Positions 53,518-62,752 are shown, counted from the first letter of the stretch. The stretch is 64,000 nucleotides of DNA from an uncultured Flavobacteriaceae bacterium (GCA_947500445.1 CANMSB010000010.1:62001-126000), one strand, 5' to 3'. The notes: generated by a model from the sequence alone, not told the origin. Translations and numbers: made by a program.

Positions 53518-54267
53518 CTATATTGCCTTGATAATGGCGATAAAATCATCGGCTACCAGTGAGGCGCCCCCGATCAAACCACCGTCCACATCTGGTTTGG
53601 AGAAAATTTCATTGGCATTTCCAGGCTTTACACTACCACCATACAATATGGATACATTACCGGCAACATTGGCGTCGTAACGATCGGTAATCGTTTTTCG
53701 GATAAAGGCGTGCATTTCTTGCGCCTGCTCCGGTGAAGCCGTTTCCCCGGTGCCGATGGCCCATACCGGTTCGTAAGCCAAAACAATATTTTTCCATGCC
53801 GAAGCATCCAAGGAGAACAGCGCATTTTTTAGCTGGTCGGCCACTACGTTAAAATGGTTCCCGGATTTTCTATCTTCCAATTCTTCCCCAAAACAAAACA
53901 TGGTACGAATGTTCTTTTCTAGGGCAAACGTTACTTTTTTAGCCAAAATAGCATCGGTTTCCCCAAAATAGGCCCTACGTTCGGAATGACCGATGATGGC
54001 GGTATCCACACCAATATCCAACAACATATCTGCGGAAATCTCGCCGGTATATGCGCCGCTTTCTGCAAAATGCATGTTTTGGGCAATGACCGCTATAATG
54101 GAATCATCAAGATACCGGACCGCTTCACCCAGATTTACGTAAGGTGGGGCGACCATTACTTCGGCATTCGTATCGGGCAGTTTTGCCGATAACTCCGCCA
54201 ACAAGGCTTCGGTCTCGGTCCTATTTTTATTCATCTTCCAGTTTCCTGCTACTATTTTACTTCTCAT
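53518..54267 (-). CDS. tpiA: Triosephosphate isomerase
   Basis: Interconverts DHAP and glyceraldehyde-3-phosphate. The 249-aa TIM barrel has N-terminal VAGNWKMNK (catalytic Asn and Lys), IIGHSERRAYFGE with catalytic His near 97, AYEPVWAIGTG with catalytic Glu near 167 and the phosphate loop YGGSV and GGLIGGASL at the end. Length is standard. ATG 54267. It follows the DoxX-family gene by 47 bp and precedes prmA by 19 bp on the same strand. Confidence 0.97.
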   Translation of the reverse strand: MRSKIVAGNWKMNKNRTETEALLAELSAKLPDTNAEVMVAPPYVNLGEAVRYLDDSIIAVIAQNMHFAESGAYTGEISADMLLDIGVDTAIIGHSERRAYFGETDAILAKKVTFALEKNIRTMFCFGEELEDRKSGNHFNVVADQLKNALFSLDASAWKNIVLAYEPVWAIGTGETASPEQAQEMHAFIRKTITDRYDANVAGNVSILYGGSVKPGNANEIFSKPDVDGGLIGGASLVADDFIAIIKAI

Positions 54268-54314
54268 TATAATGACTGTTTATTTTCGTGATTACGTTAT
54301 ACGTGTTCCTATTG

Positions 54315-55418
54315 CTATTCTTTAAATTCCAGTTCGTCCAAATCATTGAAATGCACTTTTTGGACTATAGTGCCCTTTTCCAACACCAATACTCCGGGAT
54401 TGGAACGCACTATTGTTTTTAAAGCCGTTTCATCGGTAAAATAAAAATCGAATCCGAGTCCATAATCGTTGATCAAGGGTCCGGTAAGTGCATCGTTGGA
54501 GGCGGACATACCGATGACCTGATAGCCTTTTTCCAAGGCGGTATCGGTAACGGTCTTGATTTCCGAATACACATTGCGTTCCGTTTTGGCCACATCATAG
54601 GCGATGACCATTACCAACTTTGGCGCGACCAACAGGGTATCGGTAAAATCGGTTCCGTTCCGTTCCAATGTAAAATCATGTATCGGTGGTTCATATCCCT
54701 TCTGCACTTCCGTAGTTTCAACATCGATGAACTCCCCTTCTACATTTGGGTAATCGCCCTGTGTTACGATAACCTCTTCCTTGCCATCAATTTTAAACTT
54801 CCAGGCATAATCAAAGATGGCCGCCGGTGCCCCTTCGGGGACGTTCATTCCATCTTGAATATTGGCCCCTATCTTATATGGTCTGAAATCGATTACGGGA
54901 AGGTGCCGCAGCACATATCTTGCATATAGCGCACTGATCACCAAAGCCGCGACGGTAATGATACGCTTGGCATTGGAACCGACGATCGGTTTAATGAAGG
55001 CCCTTCCCTTGAAAAGTATCAGGATGAGCACCAATAAAATCACATCTTTGATAAAGGACTGCCAAGGGGTCAGCTTTAACGCATCGCCAAAGCAACCACA
55101 ATCGGTAACCTTATTGAAATAAGCGGAATAAAAGGTGAGAAAGGTAAAGCCCAAAATCATTGCCAAAAGGCTCCACACCGTAAATTTTATACGAAACCCT
55201 ACCAAGAGCATTACCCCCAATAGCACCTCGAGTATGACGACAAAAATAGAAATATACAGCGCATAAGGTTCGAAGAAGGGCAAATCGAGCACGCCCGGGC
55301 TAAAATACTCTTCCAATTTAAAAGAGAAGCCTACGGGATCGTTCAGTTTTATAAATCCGCTTACGATAAATAACACCCCTACTAAAACCCTGCTTATGGA
55401 AACCAAATATTTCATCAT
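54315..55418 (-). CDS. DoxX/MauE-like membrane protein with thioredoxin-like tail (BT_3928 family)
   Basis: A 367-aa protein. The N-terminal 160 residues form four membrane spans of the DoxX/MauE type (RVLVGVLFIVSGFIKLNDPVGFSFKLEEYF, LEVLLGVMLLVGF), with the motif TDCGCFGDALKLTPWQSF carrying two Cys near 110. The C-terminal 170 residues form a soluble thioredoxin-like region without a CxxC site (KLVMVIAYDVAKTERN, GYQVIGMSASND, FTDETALKTIVRSNPGVLVL). Probably linked to disulfide or thiol balance at the membrane. Conserved just before tpiA in this group. Second Met (55415) could also start it. Confidence 0.88.
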   Translation of the reverse strand: MMKYLVSISRVLVGVLFIVSGFIKLNDPVGFSFKLEEYFSPGVLDLPFFEPYALYISIFVVILEVLLGVMLLVGFRIKFTVWSLLAMILGFTFLTFYSAYFNKVTDCGCFGDALKLTPWQSFIKDVILLVLILILFKGRAFIKPIVGSNAKRIITVAALVISALYARYVLRHLPVIDFRPYKIGANIQDGMNVPEGAPAAIFDYAWKFKIDGKEEVIVTQGDYPNVEGEFIDVETTEVQKGYEPPIHDFTLERNGTDFTDTLLVAPKLVMVIAYDVAKTERNVYSEIKTVTDTALEKGYQVIGMSASNDALTGPLINDYGLGFDFYFTDETALKTIVRSNPGVLVLEKGTIVQKVHFNDLDELEFKE

Positions 55419-55497
55419 TTGCTCAACTTCCTTTTAAATATTTTCCGCACATTATGTTTGTCATGTTCCAAAAAATGGTCTGCTACAACTGACCGCG

Positions 55498-56043
55498 TTA
55501 TTCCGGTTCGGCCCCTAAATGGATCATGGCGAAAACGGCATAGTTCACCATGTCCTGATAGTTGGCATCGATACCCTCACTGACCAACGTTTTCCCCTTA
55601 TTGTCCTCTATTTGTTTGACCCGTAATATTTTTTGTAAAATAAGATCGGTAAGCGAACTCACGCGCATGTCCCTCCAAGCTTCGCCATAATCGTGATTTT
55701 TATTTTCCATCAACCGTTTTGTTTCATGGGTGTGGGCATCGAACAGCGCCAAAGCTTCGGAGACCGAAAGATCGGGCTGGTCGGCAACACCCTTCTTCAG
55801 CTGAACCAATGCCATAATGGAGTAGTTGATGATTCCGATAAACTCGGAACGCTCCCCTTCGTCCACTTTGCGCACCTGATTTTCCTGCAAACCTCGAATA
55901 CGTTGCGCTTTGATAAAAATTTGATCCGTTAACGAGGGAAGTCGAAGAATTCTCCAAGCACTGCCATAGTCGCTCATTTTCTTTTCGAATAGCGCGCGAC
56001 ACGTTTGAATAACGTGGTCGTATTGTTCGGAGGTTTGCTGCAT
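55498..56043 (-). CDS. DUF1599 domain protein (duplicated domain)
   Basis: A 181-aa cytoplasmic protein built of two tandem copies of one unit. Copy 1 (about 14-85): FEKKMSDYGSAWRILRLPSLTDQIFIKAQRI and INYSIMALVQLK. Copy 2 (about 100-178): MENKNHDYGEAWRDMRVSSLTDLILQKILRV and VNYAVFAMIHLG. The DYG.AWR..R..SLTD.I..K signature is DUF1599, related to the dATP/dUTP pyrophosphatase-like all-alpha folds. Function untested. ATG 56043. Divergent from folP, heads the tpiA-prmA-clpS run. Confidence 0.88.
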   Translation of the reverse strand: MQQTSEQYDHVIQTCRALFEKKMSDYGSAWRILRLPSLTDQIFIKAQRIRGLQENQVRKVDEGERSEFIGIINYSIMALVQLKKGVADQPDLSVSEALALFDAHTHETKRLMENKNHDYGEAWRDMRVSSLTDLILQKILRVKQIEDNKGKTLVSEGIDANYQDMVNYAVFAMIHLGAEPE

Positions 56044-56173
56044 CGTAATCGCTCTAATTTGCGTAAATTTCGTTCAAAATTTTGAATTCTTGGACTTCGG
56101 CGGTCGTAAACCCCGAGTTTGAAGGCAAATCTCGTGTTTTAAACTTGTTTTGTCAAACGATACCCTTGCGAAT

Positions 56174-56995
56174 ATGACCTTAAACTGTAAAGGCACCCTG
56201 ATCGACCTCACCGTTCCTAAAATAATGGGAATCCTAAACGTTACTCCCGACTCTTTTTACGACGGTGGCCGATACTCGGATAATGAGGGCGTATTGGCAC
56301 AGGTAACCAAAATGTTGGATGAGGGCGCCACGTTTATCGACCTGGGCGCTTATAGCTCACGCCCCGGAGCGCAAGCGGTATCCGAAACGGAGGAATTGCA
56401 ACGTATTTTACCGATAGTACGGCTGTTGTTGGACCATTTTCCAAAAATAACATTGTCCATAGACACCTTTAGGAGCAGCGTGGCCGCCGAATGTATAGCC
56501 GCCGGTGCCGCCATGATCAACGATATTTCCGCCGGAACAAGGGATACGGAAATGCTGGCTACCGTAGCACGTTTGCGGGTACCCTATATTATGATGCATA
56601 TGCGGGGAACTGCGAAGACCATGCAGGAACAGACCGACTATAGCGATCTGCTTACGGACATCCTATTCTATTTTTCAGAGCGGATTGCCGCGGCAAGGAC
56701 GCTCGGAATTCATGACATTGTAGTAGATCCCGGTTTTGGTTTTGCCAAAACCCTGGAGCAAAATTACGAGCTGTTGTCGCACCTTGACGCTTTCAAAGCC
56801 CTGGAACTTCCAATTTTGGTGGGGCTTAGCAGAAAATCGATGATCTATAAAGCGTTGGGCACCACTGCGGAAAACGCCCTGAACGGGTCTACCGTTTTGC
56901 ATACCTATGCCTTGCAAAAAGGCGCACAAATACTTCGGGTACACGACGTTAAGGAGGCAATGGAGGCCATCACACTTTCACAGCTTTTAGCTTAA
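56174..56995 (+). CDS. folP: Dihydropteroate synthase
   Basis: Condenses p-aminobenzoate with dihydropterin pyrophosphate in folate synthesis; the sulfonamide target. The 273-aa TIM barrel has the signatures MGILNVTPDSFYDGGRY near 18, IDLGAYSSRPGA near 56, LSIDTFRSSVA near 98, MINDISAG near 116, MMHMRGTAKTMQ near 140 and VGLSRKSMI near 217. ATG 56174 is chosen; an in-frame TTG lies 24 bp earlier. cdaA follows after 107 bp, the usual arrangement in this phylum. Confidence 0.96.
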   Translation: MTLNCKGTLIDLTVPKIMGILNVTPDSFYDGGRYSDNEGVLAQVTKMLDEGATFIDLGAYSSRPGAQAVSETEELQRILPIVRLLLDHFPKITLSIDTFRSSVAAECIAAGAAMINDISAGTRDTEMLATVARLRVPYIMMHMRGTAKTMQEQTDYSDLLTDILFYFSERIAAARTLGIHDIVVDPGFGFAKTLEQNYELLSHLDAFKALELPILVGLSRKSMIYKALGTTAENALNGSTVLHTYALQKGAQILRVHDVKEAMEAITLSQLLA

Positions 56996-57102
56996 GTTCA
57001 CGTCCATTACCATGATTTTCGACCTCCCGACACCGGTAGTTCGGATACCATCGATTTTGGTACGTCTATTTTTCATAATTTTACCAAAACGGCGAAAGGG
57101 AA

Positions 57103-57888
57103 TTGGATTTTTTGAATTTTATCGAATTTAAGATAACGGATGTCCTTGATATTATTCTGGTCGCCATTCTTCTTTACTATATCTACAAATTGGTCCGCGG
57201 CTCCGTGGCCATCAACATCTTTATCGGAATCGTTATTGTTTGGACCTTTTGGAAACTGACCGAATTGTTGGGTATGGAAATGATCAGTAGTATGGTCGGT
57301 GCCTTTATGCAAGTTGGCCTGATTGCCCTGATCATTGTATTTCAACAGGAAATACGTAAGTTTTTGCTGATGATCGGTTCGACCAATTTTGCGAACAAAC
57401 GAAACTTTGTAAAACATTTTAAGTTTTTAAGACAGGAAGGGTTGACCACCAGTTTGGATGTGAACGCCATTTTAGGGGCGTGCGAAAACATGGCCAGTTC
57501 CAAAACGGGAGCCCTTTTGGTATTTGCCCGAAACAACTCCTTGGACTTTGTTAAATCGACGGGGGATATTATGTACTCCGAGGTAAACCAACCGATCTTG
57601 GAGAGCATCTTTTATAAAAACAGTCCCCTCCATGATGGCGCTGTAGTAATAGAAAACAATTATATCGTAGCGACGAGGGTAATACTGCCCGTTTCCAATG
57701 AACGTGGTATTCCGCTGCGCTTCGGGTTACGGCATCGTGCAGCGGTGGGCATTACGGACAAGACCGATGCGATCGCACTGGTAGTCAGTGAGGAAACGGG
57801 AAACATCTCCTACATTAAAAACGGCGCCTTTGTCCCTTTTAAGGATACCGAAAGCCTTTCCAACATGCTAAAAGAGGATTTGGTTTAA
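57103..57888 (+). CDS. cdaA: Diadenylate cyclase CdaA
   Basis: Makes c-di-AMP from two ATP. The 261-aa protein has three N-terminal membrane spans (IILVAILLYYIYKLV, IFIGIVIVWTFWKL, AFMQVGLIALIIVFQQE) and a DAC (DisA_N) domain with DGA at 178-180 (LHDGAVVIENN) and RHR at 210-212 (FGLRHRAAVGITD). The start is TTG 57103, preceded by AAAGGGA; no ATG alternative keeps the first span. c-di-AMP normally controls potassium and cell-wall balance. No CdaR-type partner is adjacent. Confidence 0.94.
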   Translation: MDFLNFIEFKITDVLDIILVAILLYYIYKLVRGSVAINIFIGIVIVWTFWKLTELLGMEMISSMVGAFMQVGLIALIIVFQQEIRKFLLMIGSTNFANKRNFVKHFKFLRQEGLTTSLDVNAILGACENMASSKTGALLVFARNNSLDFVKSTGDIMYSEVNQPILESIFYKNSPLHDGAVVIENNYIVATRVILPVSNERGIPLRFGLRHRAAVGITDKTDAIALVVSEETGNISYIKNGAFVPFKDTESLSNMLKEDLV

Positions 57889-57961
57889 AGAAACTCATCA
57901 GGTCCAATATTACTTAGAAGCTACTTTAGTGAATTACCAAACTTGATATGGCTACCTATCA

Positions 57962-59728
57962 TCAAGCAACCTCGTCGGCCAAAAATTGGGCCTCGTAGAG
58001 GGTGTTATAGTAGCCACCTTTTTTCAGAAGTTCTTTATGGGTTCCGGTCTCCACAATTTTACCGGCATCCATCACCAAAATCTTATCCGCCTTTTTAATG
58101 GTCGCCAACCGGTGTGCAATAATAATGGAGGTACGGCCCTCTGTAATTTTTTCCGTTGCCTTTTGTATGAGCTGCTCGGAATAGGTATCTACGGATGACG
58201 TGGCCTCGTCCAACACCAAAATACTCGGATCGCTGACATAGGCCCTTAAAAAAGCGATCAACTGTCGCTGTCCGCTCGATAGCATGGTTCCACGCTCCTT
58301 TACGTTATAGGTATACCCTCCGGGAAGACTTTCGATAAACTCGTGCACTCCGATCTGTTTTGCCGCCGCCTCGATTTGCTGTAGGGACACCTCCGCGTCC
58401 TTTAAAGAGATATTGTTGGCAATGGTATCGGCAAAAAGAAAAACATCTTGCAAAACCACCGCGATATGTGAGCGTAAGTTGGACAAGGTGTATTCCTTTA
58501 TGGAAACGCCATCCACCGAAATGGTACCGGAATTTATTTCATAAAAACGGTTCAAAAGGTTAATGATGGTCGATTTACCGGCCCCTGTCGACCCGACAAT
58601 GGCCACGGTCTCCCCTGCTTTCACATCGAAAGAAATACCGTGCAACACCTCCTCGTCCGCCAAATAGCCAAAGTGGACATCCTTAAAAGAGATTTCCCCT
58701 TGTACCTGTTCCCGTTCCGTTGCTCCAGAATCGGCAATACGGCTGTCGGTATCCAAAATGGCAAATACGCGATTGGCCGCGACCATGCCCATCTGTAGGG
58801 TATTGAACTTATCGGCAATCTGCCGTAGCGGCCTAAAAAGAAGTTCTATCAAAAATAGAAAGGAAACAATGGTACCGATGGTGTCGGGTACAACGCTGTT
58901 CAAATCCTGTAATACGCCAAAATACACCACCAAACCTACCGCTATGGCAGAGACAATTTCGGCAATCGGAAAAAAAATGGAATTGTACCATACCGTTTTT
59001 AACCAAGCGTTCTGATGTTTCTCGTTGATCTTCCTGAATTTTTCTTTCTCGATTTCCTCACGTGTGAACAACTGTACTATTTTCATGCCCGTTATACGCT
59101 CTTGCACAAAAGAGTTTAAATTGGATACCTGGGCACGCACTTCGATAAACGCGATTTTCATTGCTTTTTGAAACAATCGGGTAGCATATAGGATGATCGG
59201 CAACAGGGCAAAGACCAATAAAGCCAATCTCCAGTTAAGATATAACATCACTATTGCTGCCGTTAGCATTTTCAATAAATCGGCAACGATCACAAAAAAG
59301 CCTTGACTAAAAATTTCCCCGATGCGCTGCATATCGGCCACTGCCCTGGTGACCAAAACCCCAATGGACGAGTTATCAAAATACTGCATTCGAAAACCCA
59401 TCATCTTTTGGAAAAGGGCCACACGTATATCCTTGATCACCGATTGCCCTAGCCAATTGGCATAATAGTTAAAACCCAACTGACTGATCACCTGCCCCAA
59501 TAACACTCCCAGCATGGTCAATGTAAGGGTCAACAACTTGTCGGCATCGTTCGGTTTTATGGCCTCGTTTACGATCTTTCCGGCAAAAGAAGCCGTCAAT
59601 ACGGCAAAAACGGACAACAGTACAGCGGCAAGGGCCACCCCATAAAACGTTGTGCGATACGGTCTTGTATGCGCGATCAACCGCTTGAACAAGTTGTAAT
59701 CAAATGCCTTCCCCGAATTATTTTCCAT
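57962..59728 (-). CDS. ABC transporter, fused permease/ATPase (MsbA-like exporter)
   Basis: A 588-aa half-transporter. Six spans at about 25-310 (TTFYGVALAAVLLSVFAVL, IVMLYLNWRLALLVFALLPIIL), then an ATPase with Walker A VGSTGAGKSTIINLLNRF near 375, Q-loop VVLQDVFLFADT, signature LSSGQRQLIAF near 475, Walker B ILVLDEATSSVD and switch IIIAHRL. Likely exports lipid or drug. The open frame begins three codons earlier (59737), but those codons (ATG-AGT-TCA) lie inside the inserted 160-bp element; ATG 59728 was the original start. Same strand as truA. Confidence 0.92.
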   Translation of the reverse strand: MENNSGKAFDYNLFKRLIAHTRPYRTTFYGVALAAVLLSVFAVLTASFAGKIVNEAIKPNDADKLLTLTLTMLGVLLGQVISQLGFNYYANWLGQSVIKDIRVALFQKMMGFRMQYFDNSSIGVLVTRAVADMQRIGEIFSQGFFVIVADLLKMLTAAIVMLYLNWRLALLVFALLPIILYATRLFQKAMKIAFIEVRAQVSNLNSFVQERITGMKIVQLFTREEIEKEKFRKINEKHQNAWLKTVWYNSIFFPIAEIVSAIAVGLVVYFGVLQDLNSVVPDTIGTIVSFLFLIELLFRPLRQIADKFNTLQMGMVAANRVFAILDTDSRIADSGATEREQVQGEISFKDVHFGYLADEEVLHGISFDVKAGETVAIVGSTGAGKSTIINLLNRFYEINSGTISVDGVSIKEYTLSNLRSHIAVVLQDVFLFADTIANNISLKDAEVSLQQIEAAAKQIGVHEFIESLPGGYTYNVKERGTMLSSGQRQLIAFLRAYVSDPSILVLDEATSSVDTYSEQLIQKATEKITEGRTSIIIAHRLATIKKADKILVMDAGKIVETGTHKELLKKGGYYNTLYEAQFLADEVA

Positions 59729-59729
59729 T

Positions 59730-59889
59730 GAACTCATTTAGACTTTTTTAATTGGCTAAAAAATTGCCCTTTACAGCCCTGTTTTTGCCTTTTTTTCCTC
59801 TCGTAGCCCTGCTATGAAACTCAAAAAAGTCTTCAACAGGCCTTTAAATCACTAATTTTCGCTTCAATCCAAAAAGTCTAAATGAGTTC
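59730..59889 (-). repeat. 160-bp MITE-like element (copy A) between truA and ABC gene
   Basis: Perfect 19-bp terminal inverted repeats GAACTCATTTAGACTTTTT, flanked by ATT on both sides (59727-59729, 59890-59892). On the minus strand CATAGC-AGG-GCTACG lies at base 74-88, and AGGGCAATTTT near base 130, the same places as in the 7692 copy. Length equals copy C exactly though the termini differ from the TACCATTT type. Removing it and one ATT restores a TAATG overlap between the truA stop and the ABC start. Confidence 0.9.
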
Positions 59890-59890
59890 A

Positions 59891-60634
59891 TTACTTAAAT
59901 AGCTCCTGCGGATATAAAACCCTGGTTAAATATAATCCTTTTGCCGGTACCGAAGGGCCCGCCATGGCCCGGTCCTTACTGGCGATGACCGCATGTAGCG
60001 CCTCTGGTAATTTTTTACCCGTTCCGATGTCCAATAAGGTACCCACGATCGCTCGCACCATGTTCCTTAGAAATCGATCCGCCGTAATCGAAAAGACCAA
60101 TCGCTCCCCCACAACTTGCCATTGTGCCGAACGGATATCGCAGCGATAGGTTTTTACATCGGTGTTGGATTTGGAAAAACATTCGAAATCGTCATACTCC
60201 AATAATAGGGATGCCGCACGGTTCATCGCTGCTACGTCCAATGGCATTTTAACATAATGTGCCAGACCCGTTAAAAAAGGATTTTTTTGCTGTGTCACCC
60301 AATATTCATAACCCCGTTCCACCGCATGAAAACGTGCGTGGGCCGTATCGGAAACCTCAAAAATTTCCTCGACGGCAATACCCTCGGGCAAAAATGCGTT
60401 CAAACGATGCGTCAATTCAGATTGTTCGGCGATACCATCACTGTCAAAATGGGCAAACATGGTCTTTGCATGTACTCCTGCGTCCGTTCGACCGGCACCG
60501 ACCAAGTTTATGGCATTCCCCAACAGCTTGGAAAAAGCATCTTCCATTACCGATTGCACGGTAATGGCATTCGGTTGTTTTTGCCACCCGTGGTACGCGG
60601 TTCCCATATATGAAAACTGAACAAAATATCTCAA
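59891..60634 (-). CDS. truA: tRNA pseudouridine(38-40) synthase
   Basis: Isomerises uridines 38-40 in the anticodon arm. The 247-aa protein begins RYFVQFSYMGTAYHGWQKQPN, has the catalytic Asp51 in GAGRTDAGVHAKTMF and FLRNMVRAIVGTLLDIGTGK near 195-215. The frame is open to a GTG at 60670, but a -7 box (TATCTTTG) lies just inside that stretch, so translation must begin at TTG 60634, which also gives the family N-terminus. The stop codon overlaps the target duplication of copy A; the ABC gene was originally joined to it. Confidence 0.94.
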   Translation of the reverse strand: MRYFVQFSYMGTAYHGWQKQPNAITVQSVMEDAFSKLLGNAINLVGAGRTDAGVHAKTMFAHFDSDGIAEQSELTHRLNAFLPEGIAVEEIFEVSDTAHARFHAVERGYEYWVTQQKNPFLTGLAHYVKMPLDVAAMNRAASLLLEYDDFECFSKSNTDVKTYRCDIRSAQWQVVGERLVFSITADRFLRNMVRAIVGTLLDIGTGKKLPEALHAVIASKDRAMAGPSVPAKGLYLTRVLYPQELFK

Positions 60635-60659
60635 GGAAGAAAAGTAGGATTCACGAATG

Positions 60660-60667
60660 CAAAGATA
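60660..60667 (-). promoter_or_regulatory. truA promoter -7 box
   Basis: TATCTTTG on the minus strand is an exact TAnnTTTG match. Transcription would begin near 60653, giving a leader of about 19 nt before the TTG start at 60634. No well-spaced -33 TTG is evident. Confidence 0.55.
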
Positions 60668-60876
60668 CACATTAGGGGAAACAAGCCTGCTTAAAAAGTG
60701 GCACCGGAATCGGAAAGCCGTAATAATCGTGTTAAACCTTAAGAGTACATAGGCTCGATCACTAAAAGGAAATGTGCAACGAAAGGATAAAAACTAAAGC
60801 ATTATTTTTAATCGGGAAATTTTCACTGGCCGTTCCTATTTTTATAGCTTAGCGGACCGAACAATAGCAATCGTAC

Positions 60877-61371
60877 GTGACCAAAATTCTACTTTTATCG
60901 GATACCCATTCCCATATGGACGATAGCATACTAAAATATGCTGCCCAGGCAGATGAAATTTGGCATGCGGGGGATATCGGCAGTTTATCCGTTACCGATA
61001 CCCTGGCAAAGATCAAACCGCTGCGCGCGGTATACGGCAATATCGACAACGCGGCCATTCAGCAGGAATTTCCGTTGAACGATCGTTTTTTTTGCGAGGA
61101 GGTATCGGTGTTTATGACGCATATCGGTGGCTATCCCCCAAAATACAATGCGCGTACCCGGAACGAGATCAAAAATGACCCTCCACAATTGTTTATCTGT
61201 GGGCATTCCCATATTTTAAAAGTGATGATGGACAAAAAACTGCAGGTGTTGCATATGAATCCCGGAGCTTGTGGAAAACATGGTTTTCATCATGTGCGGA
61301 CCATGCTACGTTTCGAAATCGATGGAAAAGACATTAAAAACCTAGAGGTCGTGGAATTGGGGAAACGATAA
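60877..61371 (+). CDS. Metallophosphoesterase (YfcE/MJ0936 family)
   Basis: A 164-aa cytoplasmic phosphodiesterase. Metal ligands: Asp9 and His11 (LLLSDTHSHMD), Asp33 (HAGDIGS), Asn in VYGNIDN near 57, His in MTHIGGYPP near 82 and GHSHILKV near 110. Compact length is typical of YfcE-type phosphodiesterases. The start is GTG 60877. Divergent from truA with a ~200-bp gap. Substrate unknown. Confidence 0.9.
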   Translation: MTKILLLSDTHSHMDDSILKYAAQADEIWHAGDIGSLSVTDTLAKIKPLRAVYGNIDNAAIQQEFPLNDRFFCEEVSVFMTHIGGYPPKYNARTRNEIKNDPPQLFICGHSHILKVMMDKKLQVLHMNPGACGKHGFHHVRTMLRFEIDGKDIKNLEVVELGKR

Positions 61372-61450
61372 CCTTATTCAGGAACCATCTTTTTCTCCTT
61401 ATTTTCGTAAACCGACAAAACGCATAACAATCCTTTTAATCAAGCTCAAA

Positions 61451-62752
61451 ATGACCTTTGCACAACGAATGGCGACCATGATCGCCTTGATCTTACTGTT
61501 TCAATTTACGGCGATTGCCCAAGTATCCATTTCCCTGGACAGACCCGATGGAATCTTTTCGGTGGGGGAAACAGTCCATTGGACCATTACCCTAGATAAG
61601 GATGCAAAATTAGACTCCCTTACCTATTCTTTAAAGCTTGGCGGGCTCACGGTCGTTTCCGAGGGGGCCCTACCCACAAAAGGCAACAAGGCACGGTTGC
61701 AACATCAATTTACCGCCCCTGGTGCCATTTTACTCGAACTCGACTGGGTAACTGCGAACGGGTCGCATAACGAACAGCTGAGCGGGGCCATTGCAGACCC
61801 CGACAAAATAGCGCTCTCAAGCGAACGCCCGGCCGATTTCGATGCCTTTTGGGACAAGCAGATCGAACTACTAAAGGCCATCCCCAAAAACACCCAGATA
61901 CAACACCGTCATTTGCCGGAAAATCCGAATATCGAATATGCCCATATTCAGATGAAAAACATTAACAAAAGTTGGATCCGTGGCCAAATGGCAAAACCAA
62001 AGGACAACAAAAAACTTCCCGCGCTGTTGATCGTGCAATGGGCAGGGGTATATCCATTACAACCCGAATGGGCCATCGACAAGGCCAAAGAGGGTTGGTT
62101 GGTACTCAACATCAACCCCCATGACCTGCCTATCGACCGGGAGCAGCATTTTTATACCGAAAAAAAAGAAGGTTTTCTAAAAGATTACCCCTCCATTGAT
62201 AATGAGAGTAGGGAACAGAGCTACTTTTTACGCATGTACCTTTCTTGTTTCCGTGCCGCCGAATACTTGACCGAACATCCCGATTGGGACGGAGAGACCT
62301 TGGTCGTCATGGGAACGAGCCAGGGAGGCCTGCAGGCCGTGGTTACGGCGGGACTGCATCCTAAGATAACCGCCTCCATGGCTTTGGTACCCGCAGGTTT
62401 TGATACTATGGGCCCCACGATCGGCAGAAAGGGCGGTTGGCCCCATTGGTATACCAATACCGAAGGAAAAGACAAGGAAAAAGTATGGGCTACCAGTCGG
62501 TATTATGATGTGGCCAATTTTGTACCCAACATTACCTGCCCCATGCTCGTGGGTATTGGCCTGCTCGACCAAACTTGCCCGCCGGAGGGTATTTATGCCG
62601 GTATCAACCAATTGAAAGGGTATCGAGAAGTGTTGTTGTTGCCCCGTTCGGAACACCAATCCAAAGAAGGTTCCCAGGACGCCTACACCCAAAAATTGGA
62701 AACGTTTTGGTTACCTGCCCTTAGGGAGGGAACGTTCTCCGTTAAAGATTGA
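61451..62752 (+). CDS. Secreted acetyl esterase (AXE1/cephalosporin-C deacetylase family)
   Basis: A 433-aa exported esterase. After a signal peptide (1-24, FQFTAIAQ) comes an N-terminal beta-domain of about 100 residues (ISLDRPDGIFSVGETVHWTI), then the AXE1 alpha/beta hydrolase: RPADFDAFWDKQIELL near 120, nucleophile Ser290 in VMGTSQGGLQAV, acid Asp in GIGLLDQTCPPEG near 375 and His in RSEHQSKEG near 402. Removes acetyl groups from xylan or other sugars. ATG 61451. Possibly linked to glycan use with the uronate operon, but 23 kb away. Confidence 0.9.
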   Translation: MTFAQRMATMIALILLFQFTAIAQVSISLDRPDGIFSVGETVHWTITLDKDAKLDSLTYSLKLGGLTVVSEGALPTKGNKARLQHQFTAPGAILLELDWVTANGSHNEQLSGAIADPDKIALSSERPADFDAFWDKQIELLKAIPKNTQIQHRHLPENPNIEYAHIQMKNINKSWIRGQMAKPKDNKKLPALLIVQWAGVYPLQPEWAIDKAKEGWLVLNINPHDLPIDREQHFYTEKKEGFLKDYPSIDNESREQSYFLRMYLSCFRAAEYLTEHPDWDGETLVVMGTSQGGLQAVVTAGLHPKITASMALVPAGFDTMGPTIGRKGGWPHWYTNTEGKDKEKVWATSRYYDVANFVPNITCPMLVGIGLLDQTCPPEGIYAGINQLKGYREVLLLPRSEHQSKEGSQDAYTQKLETFWLPALREGTFSVKD

